Of a stretch of 64,000 nucleotides of DNA, positions 9,801 through 17,545 are shown one piece after another (positions within the stretch are counted from its first letter, which is position 1; each line of letters starts with the position of its first letter). The DNA lies in NCBI GenBank assembly GCA_017550525.1, contig JAFZOU010000096.1:1-64000 (forward strand), read 5' to 3'. Under the pieces are notes generated by a model. The model had not been told where the DNA came from. It saw only the letters and a program-made list of their open reading frames with translations, and made no database searches. The position numbers and the translations under genes are program-made. This DNA comes from Bacteroidales bacterium (lineage in GTDB: Bacteria > Bacteroidota > Bacteroidia > Bacteroidales > UBA932).

Positions 9801-12800
9801 GACGCCCTCACGGGGGTTCGTTCGCAGACCAGCTACACTTACGATGCATGGGATTTCCCTACCGAAAGTCGGACCAGCCAAAGCGTATCCGGACATGGTT
9901 ACCAATACGAAAAGCACCGGCTGACGTATCAGCACAGCAATTCTGCTTCAAAATACGTCCTTGGTTCCGTTACGGTAGATGCAACCACGCAGAATCTAGA
10001 CTCGGACACGGAGTACCAGTGGAAGGAGAAGACCATGACAACGCGTGATGCTCTATTCCGCCCGGTCTCAACAAAGTACTACAAGGGTAAGTGCTACTGC
10101 CCTTCGGCCAATCCTTTTTTTGAAGCCTCAGATTCCACCCGTCTTACTGGTGAAACAAAGTGGACCTATGACAGTCACGGCAATGTCCTTACGGAAAAGA
10201 GCGCTCCGTATAACGCCACAGAGTTCATAGGTCATACATATACCTATGACTCAAATGGCCGATACTGCCTTACCGATACCGACGCATTGGGTCACACTAC
10301 CACATATGTAAACTACAACAAGTTTGGAAAACCGTTCAGGGTGGATGATTACCGCAACCGTAGCACATATTACTCCTACGATGCCTTTGGCCGGATAACT
10401 ACAGTACGCCGAATAGACAGTTCAATTGAGGCCACTGCATATGCCTGGGGAGGAGAAGGTGCATACACGGTTACGAAAACAGATGTTTCCAGTGGCGCTT
10501 CAACAGTCACCCACTACGATGCCCTTGACCGAGAGGTGCGACGCGGCAGCAAGCGCTTCGACGGCCAGTGGCAGTATACGGATACAAAATACAACCGCAA
10601 CGGGCAAGTAAGCCAGTCTTCACTTCCCTTTAAGGGCTCCACACCAACATATTGGAACACATACTCCTACGACACATATCACAGGCCCACAAAGATAGCC
10701 GAAGCTTCGGGGAAAGAGACCACATGGTCCTATAGTGGCACCAGCGTCACTACGGTGAAGGATGGCATCACCTCTGTGAGTACCAAGGATGCCAGCGGTC
10801 ATGTCGTGAGCGTGCAGGATGCCGGCGGTACAATCACGTACACCCTCAGGGACGACGGCCAGCCGTCCAAAATAACCGCGCCCGGAAACGTGGAGACCAT
10901 CTTCGCCTATGACAACTATGGCCGAAGGACAAGTATCAATGACCCGAGCGCGGGGACACGTACGGAAGCGTACGTATGGAATTCCGACGGTTCGCATCAG
11001 CAGACACATACCGGCCCCAATGGAAGCATCACGACCAGCTGGGACAAATATGGCAGAACAACGTCTGTTGTACGCCCTGGTGAGTTCAACACAACATACA
11101 CGTATAACACCTACGGACTACTATCAAATGAGCAGTCTACCAACGGTACGGGAACGGAATACACATATGACAGTTATGACCGCATAGCAACTGTAAAGGA
11201 AACCGTTCCGGATAGCAAATGGCTCAAGAAGACTTATACATACGGCAGTTGGGGCAATGTGTCTACAATAAAGTACACTACCCAAAGCGGAGATATCACC
11301 ACCGAGACTTACAGCTACGCCAACGGCAACAACACCGGCGTCTCCATCACCGGTGGCACCACGGTATGGAGCCTTGTGGAGGAGAACGACCTTGGCATGC
11401 CCACGGAGATAACCACGGGGTCTGTAACAAGGGAGTACGGCTTTACGGACTTCGGCCTTCCCACATACAGGAAGATGGGTGGAGGAAACCTTCAGGACTT
11501 CACATATGACTTCAATGTAAACACTGGGAACCTGACATCAAGGACGGATGTCGTTAACAACAAGACGGAGACTTTTATCTATGACGGATTGAACCGGCTC
11601 AGATACTTTGGCAATAGATTAATAACACATACCCCCAATGGTAACATCCAAGCGATAGGGGGCGTCGGTACATTGTCATATGCTAATGCCGATAAACCCT
11701 ATCAAGTCACACACTTGATGCCGGCTTCGACCGACTTGGTCCCTGCTCGCTCTCAAGAGGTGACATACAACAGCCTTGACAGGCCGTCTGTTCTGGAAGA
11801 GGGTGATAAAACTGCCAGCTTCACATACAATGCTGCCGGGGACAGGGTACAGATGCAGGAGTCCAACAGTGGCTATACGGTTCTTACCAGATACTATATT
11901 GGCGGCCAATATGAATGTGACACCACAGCATCCGGCACAAAGGAGCGGCTGTATCTGGCCGGAGACGCTTACTCTGCTCCAATGGTACTCCAGAGGGTGA
12001 ACAATGGCAGCTGGACGGCGTACAACATTGGACGTGATTACCTTGGTAATATCACTCATATTGCCACAACCAGCGGAGCTCTTGTTGCTGAGTATAGTTA
12101 TGACCCTTGGGGCAGGCTGCGTAATCCCTCCACTCTGGCCATTTATACTCCCGGCAATGAACCAGAGCTGTTCCTAGGCCGTGGCTACACCGGTCACGAG
12201 CACCTGACCTGGTTCGGCCTCATAAACATGAACGCCCGGCTGTATGACCCTCTCCTTGGGCGGTTCCTGAGCCCTGATCCCTACGTACAGGCTCCGTATT
12301 TCACTCAGAACTTCAATAGGTACAGCTATGCGCTGAATAATCCGCTGAGGTATACGGATGAAGATGGGGAGTGGGTGCACATTGTTATTGGCGCTTTAGT
12401 CGGTGGAGTTGCTAATGTTCTAGGCAATTTGAAGACTTGTCAAGGTTTTTGGGAATTTGCGGCCGCATTTGGAATAGGCGCTGCTGCAGGTGCCGCTATC
12501 GCTGCTACTGGCGGAGCTGCCGCTGCTGCAGGCGGTGGTTTCTGGGCTGCCGCCGGAGTCGTGGCCGTGGGAACTGCTGGTGGCGCCAGCACTGGTTTTG
12601 TTAATGACCTTATTCGGCAAACGGGGCCCAATTTTTCTGGTATCGAAAACGTGAACTGGAGAAGTGTTGGCATCTCTGCGGTTGCAAGCGGGATTGCTGG
12701 AGGGACAGGTGCTGGAGTCGGAATCGCAATGTCTGGGGTTAGTTTCCCTATCAGCATCAACGGCACTACCGTTGAATCACCGTTTTTAAATTCTTTCGTT

Positions 12801-13256
12801 ACAGGTGCTGTTGCTGGTGGCGCTGGGCACATAGCTGGGGGTACGACTGCCAGGATACTTTATGGCCAATCTCCAGATGAGGCATTCAGAAACTCTTTGG
12901 AAGGTCTCGGAACAAGTATGCTAATGGGAGGAGCGTTTTCTGTGGCCAGCACATCTGCATTTGAAATAGCCCAAGGAAGAAACCCGTTCAATGGCGAAGT
13001 GCTTAATAACAATAATCTTACAAAGCACGCTCAGTTTCGGATAAATGAGCGTGGCCTTTCGCTAGATAGTATAAATGATGCATTGAACAATCCATTACAC
13101 GTAAATGGTATAAAATATGATGGCTTAGGACGGCCAAGTATTACCTATATAGGAGAAAAAGCGACAGTTGTCATAAATCCAGATACGGGAAAAATAATTA
13201 CAGCCTATCCAACTCATACAAAAGTGGTCATAAAATATAAGAACCCCACATTTTAA
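6876..13256 (+). CDS. SpvB/Rhs-family polymorphic toxin with C-terminal RNase-like tip
   Basis: The 2126-residue protein has a Sec signal (ending VPSFAQ, about residue 27). Near residue 145 is an SpvB/TcaC-type region (GAIPLQEGISPTGARTYSLP...YGWDIQGL). Five Ca2+-binding FG-GAP-like motifs follow (DVDGDGVDE, DFDGDGKAE, DIDNDGRAE, DLNGDGYLD, DINRDGLAD; about 504-735). Then come many YD/Rhs repeats and the Rhs core ending (NMNARLYDPLLGRFLSPDPY, about 1785-1805). A glycine/alanine-rich helical stretch leads to a ~75-residue tip with HAQFRINERGLS...NPDTGKIITAYPT. This H...R.ERG...TG..T pattern is that of BECR-fold (DUF4258-like) ribonuclease toxins. The Rhs shell probably encloses the toxin. The in-frame ATG at 6834 lacks a signal-like start, so 6876 is preferred. 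ATCGGCC words are rare (3 in 6.4 kb). Confidence 0.85.
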   Translation: MRNLSFISAHYGIVPTCDRKTVHSIWTILISVFLTVPSFAQNHVSYTYDSAGNRDSRTWTTGSFMARHGSDSLFPVQIPITPDTLSIKSVRTKVSLDPNNLPLVLSEDEKSWLNDEYFKSQMAEEEAWWKEYEKQPRLRATNTNYSVGAIPLQEGISPTGARTYSLPIPTAAGFKLVPNISLAYNSQAAEGWAGYGWDIQGLSCIRLINKNQYYHGEIKAADALASDPVFALDGIPLVTNEHPETSSAYPLETARGHILAAPEYNRNHRIFGFKVLYPNGVRATYGRVETYNYNMVIYYVTQMEDLEGNKITFTYSIDAHAGLDRPESILYGYDSNGNPAGQISFSYTFVSSAATRYFAGKAIEYDYRLSAIESRTDGEILARYDFTYEQKDNACLLSKVDCSSGNYSLSPLEFTYGTPPTSSYIKQDRSCSIDLDPTVYSIEDENVFKRGKFMRNEYRDGVIIYCKNPTTSSRISLIPRLESSSTLNTDIPLGPRFKTVEAADVDGDGVDEIIHLSTWYQSAMSAIGISVYKCNDSGTPVLQYQNTALVPGTYSFFSLPYSREYRMGDFDGDGKAELLAVAYNRSGTGAIWYSQVSYTSLIDVSTGTLLCNQELFEFPHDRSTCLIVNDIDNDGRAELCYATDTGFNIYRLQASGSFALEKTLANPTASFLASEARPCYMADLNGDGYLDIIRAPSPSSSTIWDIYSYNGNTFVWSSISLTSCSSNDQVMFIDINRDGLADFVKVSGTSIYSCRNINGLSFDSPVLSPSTISNTSGIVPVNASAYNKSSSFIKIDGTTVYNYSYNAISPFIRRVNMVVDSYGKRLRNGYTYLPSHAQIWRDSSLSVDTTQCFFFSTLPLYVLSSEYSYMSGSSSSSYDVKEYEYYNGVVHNRGLGFCGFSRIRVKEKPGTATFHVDDAKDTYYLPDKMGVVSKVVCKKGVSQSDPAYYTLTNTWDSHSTTYGKLSPRLTQSVAVDALTGVRSQTSYTYDAWDFPTESRTSQSVSGHGYQYEKHRLTYQHSNSASKYVLGSVTVDATTQNLDSDTEYQWKEKTMTTRDALFRPVSTKYYKGKCYCPSANPFFEASDSTRLTGETKWTYDSHGNVLTEKSAPYNATEFIGHTYTYDSNGRYCLTDTDALGHTTTYVNYNKFGKPFRVDDYRNRSTYYSYDAFGRITTVRRIDSSIEATAYAWGGEGAYTVTKTDVSSGASTVTHYDALDREVRRGSKRFDGQWQYTDTKYNRNGQVSQSSLPFKGSTPTYWNTYSYDTYHRPTKIAEASGKETTWSYSGTSVTTVKDGITSVSTKDASGHVVSVQDAGGTITYTLRDDGQPSKITAPGNVETIFAYDNYGRRTSINDPSAGTRTEAYVWNSDGSHQQTHTGPNGSITTSWDKYGRTTSVVRPGEFNTTYTYNTYGLLSNEQSTNGTGTEYTYDSYDRIATVKETVPDSKWLKKTYTYGSWGNVSTIKYTTQSGDITTETYSYANGNNTGVSITGGTTVWSLVEENDLGMPTEITTGSVTREYGFTDFGLPTYRKMGGGNLQDFTYDFNVNTGNLTSRTDVVNNKTETFIYDGLNRLRYFGNRLITHTPNGNIQAIGGVGTLSYANADKPYQVTHLMPASTDLVPARSQEVTYNSLDRPSVLEEGDKTASFTYNAAGDRVQMQESNSGYTVLTRYYIGGQYECDTTASGTKERLYLAGDAYSAPMVLQRVNNGSWTAYNIGRDYLGNITHIATTSGALVAEYSYDPWGRLRNPSTLAIYTPGNEPELFLGRGYTGHEHLTWFGLINMNARLYDPLLGRFLSPDPYVQAPYFTQNFNRYSYALNNPLRYTDEDGEWVHIVIGALVGGVANVLGNLKTCQGFWEFAAAFGIGAAAGAAIAATGGAAAAAGGGFWAAAGVVAVGTAGGASTGFVNDLIRQTGPNFSGIENVNWRSVGISAVASGIAGGTGAGVGIAMSGVSFPISINGTTVESPFLNSFVTGAVAGGAGHIAGGTTARILYGQSPDEAFRNSLEGLGTSMLMGGAFSVASTSAFEIAQGRNPFNGEVLNNNNLTKHAQFRINERGLSLDSINDALNNPLHVNGIKYDGLGRPSITYIGEKATVVINPDTGKIITAYPTHTKVVIKYKNPTF

Positions 13257-13278
13257 CAAGAACCGCACAAGGAATAAT

Positions 13279-13521
13279 ATGATTTTAGAACTATCAAACG
13301 AGGAGATGCGTTTTTTGAAACAGTATCTAATAAGTAATAATTATTCGGCTTTTGAATATGAGATTCACTCTGACATAATTATTATACAAGACAATATGGC
13401 CGTTAATCTTCAAGAATCTCTCATAGAAGAGATGCATAATCACTTTGATAAACAATATAACGTAACACCAATAGGAATTATAATTGAATCACTGATAGAT
13501 AAAATATATGATGCGCTTTGA
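13279..13521 (+). CDS. Candidate immunity protein for the Rhs toxin
   Basis: An 80-residue acidic, cytoplasmic-looking protein begins 22 nt after the Rhs stop on the same strand. It has no signal peptide or membrane segment. It is rich in Glu, Asp, Asn and Ile (LSNEEMRFLKQYLISNNYSAF..., ...IIIESLIDKIYDAL) and I do not recognise its family. A small acidic gene directly behind a variable toxin tip is the standard position for a cognate immunity protein. The low GC content matches the toxin tip rather than the genome. The role is inferred from position. Confidence 0.65.
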   Translation: MILELSNEEMRFLKQYLISNNYSAFEYEIHSDIIIIQDNMAVNLQESLIEEMHNHFDKQYNVTPIGIIIESLIDKIYDAL

Positions 13522-13628
13522 TAATTGTTAATTGAAAAATATCCGCCCAGTGGAACAATAGACCAGATGCGAATTGTGTGTCCAGAATACAACCATATAT
13601 TGTTTGTGATTTCATCATTCTCATCTCA

Positions 13629-13674
13629 TGCGGCCCGGGCGCTTCATAGAAATATGAAGTGCCTGTGGGCCGCA
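13629..13674. repeat. Long intergenic hairpin
   Basis: TGCGGCCC pairs with GGGCCGCA, and inside it GGCGCTTCAT pairs with ATGAAGTGCC (one G-U). The stem is nearly continuous for 18 bp. No T-run follows on either strand, so it is not a classical terminator. Similar AT-rich strings flank it (TTTGATAATTGTTAATTG at 13517, TTTTGATAATTGTGAATT at 13693), suggesting a short duplicated or inserted segment. Confidence 0.5.
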
Positions 13675-13786
13675 ATGATGTGCATGCACCATTTTGATAA
13701 TTGTGAATTATTAGTTAATAACAGGATGCAGCAACACAATAATGCCGGATAGCATCTATAGTTAAGTACATAAAAAGATGAGTCCT

Positions 13787-14311
13787 ATGAAAAAAGCTAT
13801 TCTGTTTATTCTGACACTCGCATTTCCGCTTATGGCCAATGCGCAATATGCCCCGGCGCCTGATTACACCCAAACAAAGGAATTCAAGGTGGCCGATACT
13901 ATGGCCAAAACAGGAATAGGCATTCTAATAGCGTCAGGCGTAGGCATCACAACAGGCAACATCATCTGCGTGGTTCAGGAGAACAAGTACATCAACGCAA
14001 ACTTACAAAGTGGAGAAAGCGCATTTGTTTCCGGAAGTTATGTAACAGGGAGTAATTCCAATGCGGAGAAAATACTTGCCCTCAGGAATGAAGCCAGGCA
14101 GCAGCCCGGTTACAAGACAGGTCTCATCATAGAAGGTGTGTCTTTTGGAACGGCCCTGGTTGGCGCCGCCCTTACATTTATACGCGGAGCCATGAAAAAT
14201 GCCAGCGTAATAACCAGTGATGGGAGGGCGGCCTCCATTACCGCGGATAGCGACAATGCCGAAAGCCTCAGCAGCCTTAGCCTCAGCATCGGCCTCAGGT
14301 ATAACCTGTAG
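13787..14311 (+). CDS. Hypothetical secreted/membrane protein
   Basis: I do not recognise this 174-residue protein. MKKAILFILTLAFPLMANAQ is a clear Sec signal peptide. The mature part has two hydrophobic glycine-rich segments (GIGILIASGVGITTGNIICVV and GLIIEGVSFGTALVGAALTF) and ends with SLSLSIGLRYNL, which looks like a terminal beta-strand of an outer-membrane protein. The ATG at 13787 is preferred over 13778 because it places the signal at the N-terminus. It is the last gene of the accessory island before cysS. GC content is closer to the core genome than that of the Rhs locus, and one ATCGGCC word (GGCCGAT, about 13890) is present. Confidence 0.6.
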   Translation: MKKAILFILTLAFPLMANAQYAPAPDYTQTKEFKVADTMAKTGIGILIASGVGITTGNIICVVQENKYINANLQSGESAFVSGSYVTGSNSNAEKILALRNEARQQPGYKTGLIIEGVSFGTALVGAALTFIRGAMKNASVITSDGRAASITADSDNAESLSSLSLSIGLRYNL

Positions 14312-14337
14312 CACCGCCATAATTCCGCAAAAATGCG

Positions 14338-14345
14338 TATATTTG
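14338..14345 (+). promoter_or_regulatory. -7 element (TATATTTG) for cysS
   Basis: TATATTTG fits TAnnTTTG and lies 21 nt before the cysS ATG. No convincing -33 element was seen. Confidence 0.5.
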
Positions 14346-14366
14346 TAAGTTATAAAAAGGGATTCT

Positions 14367-15833
14367 ATGAGACCGTTATATCTTACAAATACGCTTACCC
14401 GCACCAAGGAACTCTTCAAGCCCATCCATGAGGGGCATGTGGGAATGTATGTCTGCGGCCCCACCGTGTACGGAGACGCCCATCTTGGTCACGCCCGCCC
14501 GGGAGTCACCTATGACGTCCTTTTCCGCCTCCTGAAGGAACTGGGCTACAAGGTACGCTATGTGCGCAATATCACGGACGTGGGGCATCTGGAGCATGAT
14601 GCCGATGAAGGTGAGGACAAGATAGCAAAGAAGGCCCGCCTGGAAGAACTGGAGCCTATGGAGGTGGTCCAGTATTACACTGAGCGCTACCATGAGGCCA
14701 TGCGTCTCCTTGGCTGCCAGTCACCGTCCATAGAGCCCCGCGCATCAGGGCACATCATTGAGCAGATAGAGACCATCAAGAAAATCCTTGCCGCCGGTTA
14801 TGCCTACGAGAGCAACGGCAGCATCTACTTTGATGTCCAGAAATACAACCGTGACCACAATTACGGCATCCTCTCAGGCCGCACCCTTGAGGCCACCCTG
14901 GAAGGCACCCGCAGCCTTGACGGCCAGAGCGACAAACGTGCCCCCTACGACTTTGCCCTTTGGAAAAAGGCGGAGCCCGAGCATATCATGCGCTGGCCTT
15001 CACCGTGGGGGGACGGCTTCCCTGGCTGGCACCTTGAGTGCTCCGTAATGGGTGAGAAATACCTTGGATATGAGTTTGACATCCACGGCGGCGGAATGGA
15101 CCTGATGTTCCCTCACCATGAGTGCGAAATTGCCCAGAACGTGGCCTCCCGCGGCACCCGCGGCGTTCACTACTGGGTCCATAACAATATGATCACCATC
15201 AACGGCCAGAAGATGGGAAAGAGCCTTGGGAACTTCATCACGCTGCCTCAGCTCTTTGCAGGGGAGCATGAAAAGCTCACCCAGGCCTACACTCCTATGA
15301 CCGTGAGGTTCTTCATCCTCCAGGCTCACTACCGCAGTACCCTTGACTTCTCCAACGAGGCCCTCCAGGCCGCGGAGAAGGGCCTTTCCCGCCTTATGGC
15401 CGCCTGGAAAGAATTGGGACCTGTCATTTCGAGCGAAGCCGAGAAATCTCCTTCCGCTGAGGTCCAGGCCATCATAGACGCGGTGTGGGATGCCCTCTGC
15501 GACGACATTAACACCCCTATCGCCATCGCGCACCTCTTTGATGCTGTGAAACTCATCAACGGCGGTAAATTATCGGCCCCGGACAAAGCCGCCCTCAAGG
15601 TCCTCTTTGATACCGTAGTGGGTAATGTCCTCGGTCTCCAGGAAGAGGGCGCCGGCGCTTCCGGTAAGGCCGACAAAGCCCTGGAAGGCGTTATGGGCCT
15701 TGTCCTTGAAGCCCGCAAGAAGGCCCGCGAGGAAAAGAACTGGGCGGAAAGTGACCGCATCCGTGACACACTTGCCTCCTTTGGAATCACCGTAAAGGAC
15801 ACCAAGGAAGGCGCTACCTGGACTCTGGAATAA
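14367..15833 (+). CDS. cysS: Cysteine--tRNA ligase with an in-frame repeat insertion
   Basis: This class I synthetase charges tRNA-Cys. The ATP-binding HIGH-type motif lies in [16 protein letters not shown] (about residues 31-46), and KMGKS at about 281 is the KMSKS loop. The zinc ligands Cys31, the Cys in WHLECSVM and the FPHHECE residues are present. Length (488) is close to the family norm. Between the catalytic core and the C-terminal anticodon-binding domain, residues [10 protein letters not shown] are encoded by a palindromic GTCATTC repeat (15423-15450) that stays in frame. The gene probably remains functional because all motifs are intact. It is followed by xth and folD on the same strand. 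Confidence 0.97.
   Translation: MRPLYLTNTLTRTKELFKPIHEGHVGMYVCGPTVYGDAHLGHARPGVTYDVLFRLLKELGYKVRYVRNITDVGHLEHDADEGEDKIAKKARLEELEPMEVVQYYTERYHEAMRLLGCQSPSIEPRASGHIIEQIETIKKILAAGYAYESNGSIYFDVQKYNRDHNYGILSGRTLEATLEGTRSLDGQSDKRAPYDFALWKKAEPEHIMRWPSPWGDGFPGWHLECSVMGEKYLGYEFDIHGGGMDLMFPHHECEIAQNVASRGTRGVHYWVHNNMITINGQKMGKSLGNFITLPQLFAGEHEKLTQAYTPMTVRFFILQAHYRSTLDFSNEALQAAEKGLSRLMAAWKELGPVISSEAEKSPSAEVQAIIDAVWDALCDDINTPIAIAHLFDAVKLINGGKLSAPDKAALKVLFDTVVGNVLGLQEEGAGASGKADKALEGVMGLVLEARKKAREEKNWAESDRIRDTLASFGITVKDTKEGATWTLE
15423..15450. repeat. GTCATTC palindromic repeat inside cysS
   Basis: This 28-bp unit (GTCATTTCGAGCGAAG, ending GAAATCTC) is read in frame as VISSEAEKS within CysS. It lies at a domain boundary and does not interrupt the gene. 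Confidence 0.85.
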
Positions 15834-15840
15834 CCCTCTT

Positions 15841-15867
15841 GTCATTCTGAGCGAAGCGAAGAATCTC
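15841..15867. repeat. GTCATTC palindromic repeat before xth
   Basis: A complete unit fills the gap between the cysS stop and the xth start. The ATG begins two bases after its end, so the repeat forms the translation-initiation region of xth. Its core is identical to the 4307 copy. Confidence 0.85.
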
Positions 15868-15869
15868 CT

Positions 15870-16622
15870 ATGTTAAATAAATTTATCAGTTGGAACGTAA
15901 ACGGCCTCCGTGCCGTAGCCGGCAAAGGTTTTGCCGATGCATTCACGGAACTTGACGCAGACTTTTTCTGCCTGCAGGAAACAAAGATGCAGGCGGGACA
16001 GCTGGACCTAGAGTTCCTTGGTTATGAGTCCTACTGGAATTATGCCGACAAAAAGGGCTATTCCGGAACCGCCGTCTACACAAAGCACACCCCGCTCAGC
16101 GTCCGTTACGGCATGGGCGTGGATGAGCACGACCACGAGGGCCGTCTCATTACCCTTGAATACAAGGATTTCTTCCTGGTATGCGCATACGTTCCAAACT
16201 CCCAGGACGGCCTTAAGAGGCTGGATTACAGAATGAGGTGGGAGGATGACCTGAGGGCTTATCTCCAGGCCCTTCCAAAGCCTGTGATTTTCTGCGGAGA
16301 CCTCAATGTGGCGCATGAGGAGATAGACCTTAAAAACCCCTCCACAAACCATTTCAACGCCGGTTTCTCCGATGAGGAGCGCGGAAAATTCACGGAACTT
16401 CTTGCCGCCGGTTTCATTGACTCCTGGCGCTTCCAGCACCCCTCGGACGTAAAGTATTCCTGGTGGAGCTACCGCATGAACGCCCGTGTGAGGAACGCAG
16501 GATGGCGCATAGACTACTTTGTGGTCTCCGAGTCCCTCCGTGAACGCATTGTCTCTACGGAAATACACAATGAGATCTTCGGGTCAGACCACTGCCCCGT
16601 GGAATTATGCATAGACCTATGA
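15870..16622 (+). CDS. xth: Exodeoxyribonuclease III (AP endonuclease)
   Basis: This base-excision repair enzyme cleaves abasic sites and has 3'-5' exonuclease activity. The 250 residues match the ExoIII/AP-endonuclease family. FISWNVNGLRA at the N-terminus carries the metal-binding Asn. LQETKMQ provides the catalytic Glu, GDLNVAHEEIDL the Asp/Asn pair, and GSDHCPVEL the C-terminal catalytic Asp-His. The start is fixed by the family N-terminus and lies two bases after a palindromic repeat. The stop overlaps folD by 4 nt (ATGA). Confidence 0.95.
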   Translation: MLNKFISWNVNGLRAVAGKGFADAFTELDADFFCLQETKMQAGQLDLEFLGYESYWNYADKKGYSGTAVYTKHTPLSVRYGMGVDEHDHEGRLITLEYKDFFLVCAYVPNSQDGLKRLDYRMRWEDDLRAYLQALPKPVIFCGDLNVAHEEIDLKNPSTNHFNAGFSDEERGKFTELLAAGFIDSWRFQHPSDVKYSWWSYRMNARVRNAGWRIDYFVVSESLRERIVSTEIHNEIFGSDHCPVELCIDL

Positions 16623-17473
16623 TCCTTATAGACGGAAAACAGATATCGGCCTCCCTTAAGGAGAGCATCAGAGAGCAAGTGGCGTTGTTGCCGGAAAAAT
16701 ACGGCCGTGTGCCGCACCTTGTGGTTGTAAGGGTGGGGGAAGACCCTGCAAGCGTGGTTTACGTGCGTAATAAGGCCAAGGCCTGCGAGGCCTGCGGCAT
16801 CCGCAACACCACAATCGTCCTCCCGGAGGAAACTGCTGAGGAAGCCCTCCTTGAGAAGATTTGCGCCCTTAATGCCGATGATTCCGTAGACGGCATCCTT
16901 GTCCAGCTTCCGCTTCCCGGGCATATCTCGGAGGCAAAGGTCATTGAGACCATCGCCCGTGAAAAGGACGTGGACGGCTTCCACCCCCTCAACGTAGCCG
17001 GTCTTTGGCAGAAAACGCCCCATATGGCCCCTTGCACACCTTCCGGCATAATGAAGCTCCTGGAGGCTATCGGCATTGATCCAAAGGGCAAGAGGGCTGT
17101 TGTTATCGGCCGAAGCAATATCGTGGGCCTTCCCGTTGCAAAGATGCTCTTGGACGCCAACGCCACCGTCACCACCTGTCACACCCGCACCGTGGATATG
17201 CCCTCCGTTACCCGTGAGGCCGATATCCTGGTAGTAGCCGCCGGCCGCCCCAAGATGGTTACCGCGGATATGGTGAAGGAAGGCGCCGTGGTCATTGACG
17301 TAGGAATGGACCGTGACCCTGAAACAGGGAAACTCTGCGGAGACGTGGACTTTGACGCCGTGGCACCAAAAACTATGGCCATCACGCCCGTTCCAGGTGG
17401 AGTTGGCCCCATGACCATAGCCTGTCTTATGGAAAACACTCTCAAATGCTTCCTTGAACTACACCGTCAGTAA
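16619..17473 (+). CDS. folD: Bifunctional methylenetetrahydrofolate dehydrogenase/cyclohydrolase
   Basis: FolD interconverts 5,10-methylene-THF and 10-formyl-THF in the cytoplasm for purine and formyl-Met-tRNA synthesis. The catalytic Tyr/Lys pair is in YVRNKAKACE (about residues 46-55). VQLPLPGHI, DVDGFHPLN, GRSNIVGLPVA (NADP site) and ITPVPGGVGPMT follow in the usual order. The ATG at 16619 overlaps the xth stop and gives the standard N-terminus MILIDGKQIS, so it is preferred over 16607. The stop codon lies inside the terminator stem. Confidence 0.97.
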   Translation: MILIDGKQISASLKESIREQVALLPEKYGRVPHLVVVRVGEDPASVVYVRNKAKACEACGIRNTTIVLPEETAEEALLEKICALNADDSVDGILVQLPLPGHISEAKVIETIAREKDVDGFHPLNVAGLWQKTPHMAPCTPSGIMKLLEAIGIDPKGKRAVVIGRSNIVGLPVAKMLLDANATVTTCHTRTVDMPSVTREADILVVAAGRPKMVTADMVKEGAVVIDVGMDRDPETGKLCGDVDFDAVAPKTMAITPVPGGVGPMTIACLMENTLKCFLELHRQ

Positions 17474-17486
17474 AGACGGTTTTTTT
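17463..17486 (+). terminator. Rho-independent terminator overlapping the folD stop
   Basis: ACCGTC pairs with GACGGT around AGTAAA, followed by a run of Ts. The folD TAA lies in the loop. Confidence 0.85.
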
Positions 17487-17505
17487 ATTTCTGCAGGATT
17501 TTGTA

Positions 17506-17513
17506 TATCTTTG
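17506..17513 (+). promoter_or_regulatory. -7 element (TATCTTTG) of the thioredoxin-fold/barrel operon
   Basis: TATCTTTG lies 32 nt before the ATG at 17546, just after the folD terminator, and would drive the four-gene operon. Confidence 0.6.
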
Positions 17514-17545
17514 TAGTTCAGATATTTAGTTGGTTAGTTAGAGTA

